From Laguncularia racemosa (taxonomy: Eukaryota; Streptophyta; Magnoliopsida; Myrtales; Combretaceae): 64,000 nt of DNA. This document shows positions 63,107-64,000 of the stretch, piece after piece. Numbering within the stretch: the first letter of the stretch is position 1; each line of letters opens with the position of its first letter. The stretch spans positions 806,001 to 870,000 of the forward strand of contig JBBMOL010000198.1 of NCBI GenBank assembly GCA_037954665.1, written 5' to 3'. The notes below the pieces were generated by a model. The model did no database searches. It was not told the DNA's origin and was given only the letters and a program-made list of their open reading frames with translations. The translations under genes were made by a program, and so were the position numbers.

Positions 63107-64000
63107 TGATGTGCCTAAAACCAAGATTAAGCACATGCAAAACCAATTTGAAAGACAATTAGATAATGTGAATCAACTAGTTCAACAATTGTGCTAATCC
63201 TTAATATTTATGAACCAATTCTTCAAACGTTGATGTGTTCAATCTTAAATATCCAAATGTGATTAGCTTTGATACCAAAAGATGATGTGCCTAAAAAGGA
63301 GTTTAAGCACATGCAAATGATCCAATTAACAATCCCTAAAGGACAAGAACAAATCGGTTCAAATTGGAGCAAAATGTTGCGTGACCCTAATTGTGTAAGA
63401 TGAACCGAATGCTAAACTTCAAGGAAATGAATGTCACAATGATGTAATCCTCAATGGAGATCACTAAATATACTTGAAGTCCACATGAATAATACCAAAG
63501 ATCAATAAGAACAATGATCGTGATCCACTTTCCACACAACTTGATTTCATGGTTCAAGAGTGACTAAATGAAAGACTAGAGATCAAGGATAAAAACCACT
63601 CAATTAAGCACTAATAATTCAATTACAAATGTAATCAAATTTGACCAAGAAGACATCCAATTCAACCCTAGATATGACTCACTAGTGATGAAAAGGAAAC
63701 ATAACAAAAAGTAATTGATATAACTCACAATTTCTCCTTGTTGCACTCGCCACAATTCCAATTCTTGGGATTGAAATTGATAAGAGGAATTGAACTAAGG
63801 AAGAACCCTAATTCTCTCACGTAAAATGATGAGTGTATTATGAAAAATTCTCCTCTCAAAACCCTACTTAAGCAAGTATTTATACTTGCTCCCTTTAGGG
63901 TTAAAAAAATCACAAAATTACAACTATGCCACTTTTAGGGTAGCTGGTCCTAAAAGACAATTACAAACAAATGAAAGTATCCCAAAGAAAGATTACAACA
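63107..64000 (-). mobile_element. LTR with extended second end, cut by the window
   Basis: Minus-strand LTR whose first end is at 63283 (CTTTTTAGGCACATCA), followed by a primer site TGGTATCAAAGC (63266-63277) and, 176 bases on, a second end GGTTTTAGGCACATCA at 63107. The palindromic TATA motif is at 63872-63889. The other end and any duplication partner of TCCAA (63102-63106) lie beyond the window. Confidence 0.8.

Overview
The window is plant nuclear repetitive DNA, most likely from a eudicot. It is AT-rich, and every recognisable coding stretch belongs to a retroelement: Ty1/copia, Ty3/gypsy of Athila-like and CRM-like (chromovirus) type, and an L1-like LINE. I found no host gene, tRNA, rRNA or CRISPR array.

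Layout. 1-5458: 3' part and 5' LTR of an Athila-like element on the minus strand. 5459-8475: non-coding AT-rich DNA. 8476-9655: an isolated LTR carrying a second LTR end behind a primer-binding site, flanked by CGTTG. About 9661-36961: an L1-like LINE split by a large nest. A copia element (11148-34036, minus, duplication ATGAT) sits in LINE ORF1. Inside the copia element lie a CRM-like element (11928-18598, plus, CTTAG), a short non-autonomous element (20713-25026, minus, CAATG) and an Athila-like element (26687-33599, minus, GATAC). 36962-48093: a chimeric CRM-like element whose protease is split by a gag-protease-only Athila-like element (39146-46140, CTTAG). 48094-50664: mostly structureless, with an old copia remnant. 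50665-63106: a decayed CRM-like element (minus), interrupted by a gag-less pol element (53124-63039, minus), which is itself interrupted by a second short non-autonomous element (56093-59862, plus, TGTTA). 63107-64000: one more LTR of the same family, with the second-end cassette.

How the parts relate. An LTR family of about 1 kb (ends TGAT...GGCACATCA, initiator-Met-type primer site) occurs in three forms. One is a pol-bearing form with gag cleanly removed (53124-63039 and the left half of 36962-48093). The second is a short form with no pol that carries one hybrid ORF: a pre-capsid Gag segment, an acidic repeat region, a conserved block of about 33 residues and a Pol-like tail reading through the polypurine tract into the LTR. 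The third is LTRs with a duplicated end. The two coding forms share LTR and leader sequence but neither encodes a complete capsid, so mobilisation in trans by an unseen partner is inferred. Three Athila-like elements likewise keep gag and protease but have lost integrase, RNase H and all or most of RT.

Limits. LTR boundaries rest on target-site duplications, primer sites and repeat copies compared by eye. LTR differences were counted by eye and are approximate. Lineage names follow motif recognition, not a phylogeny.
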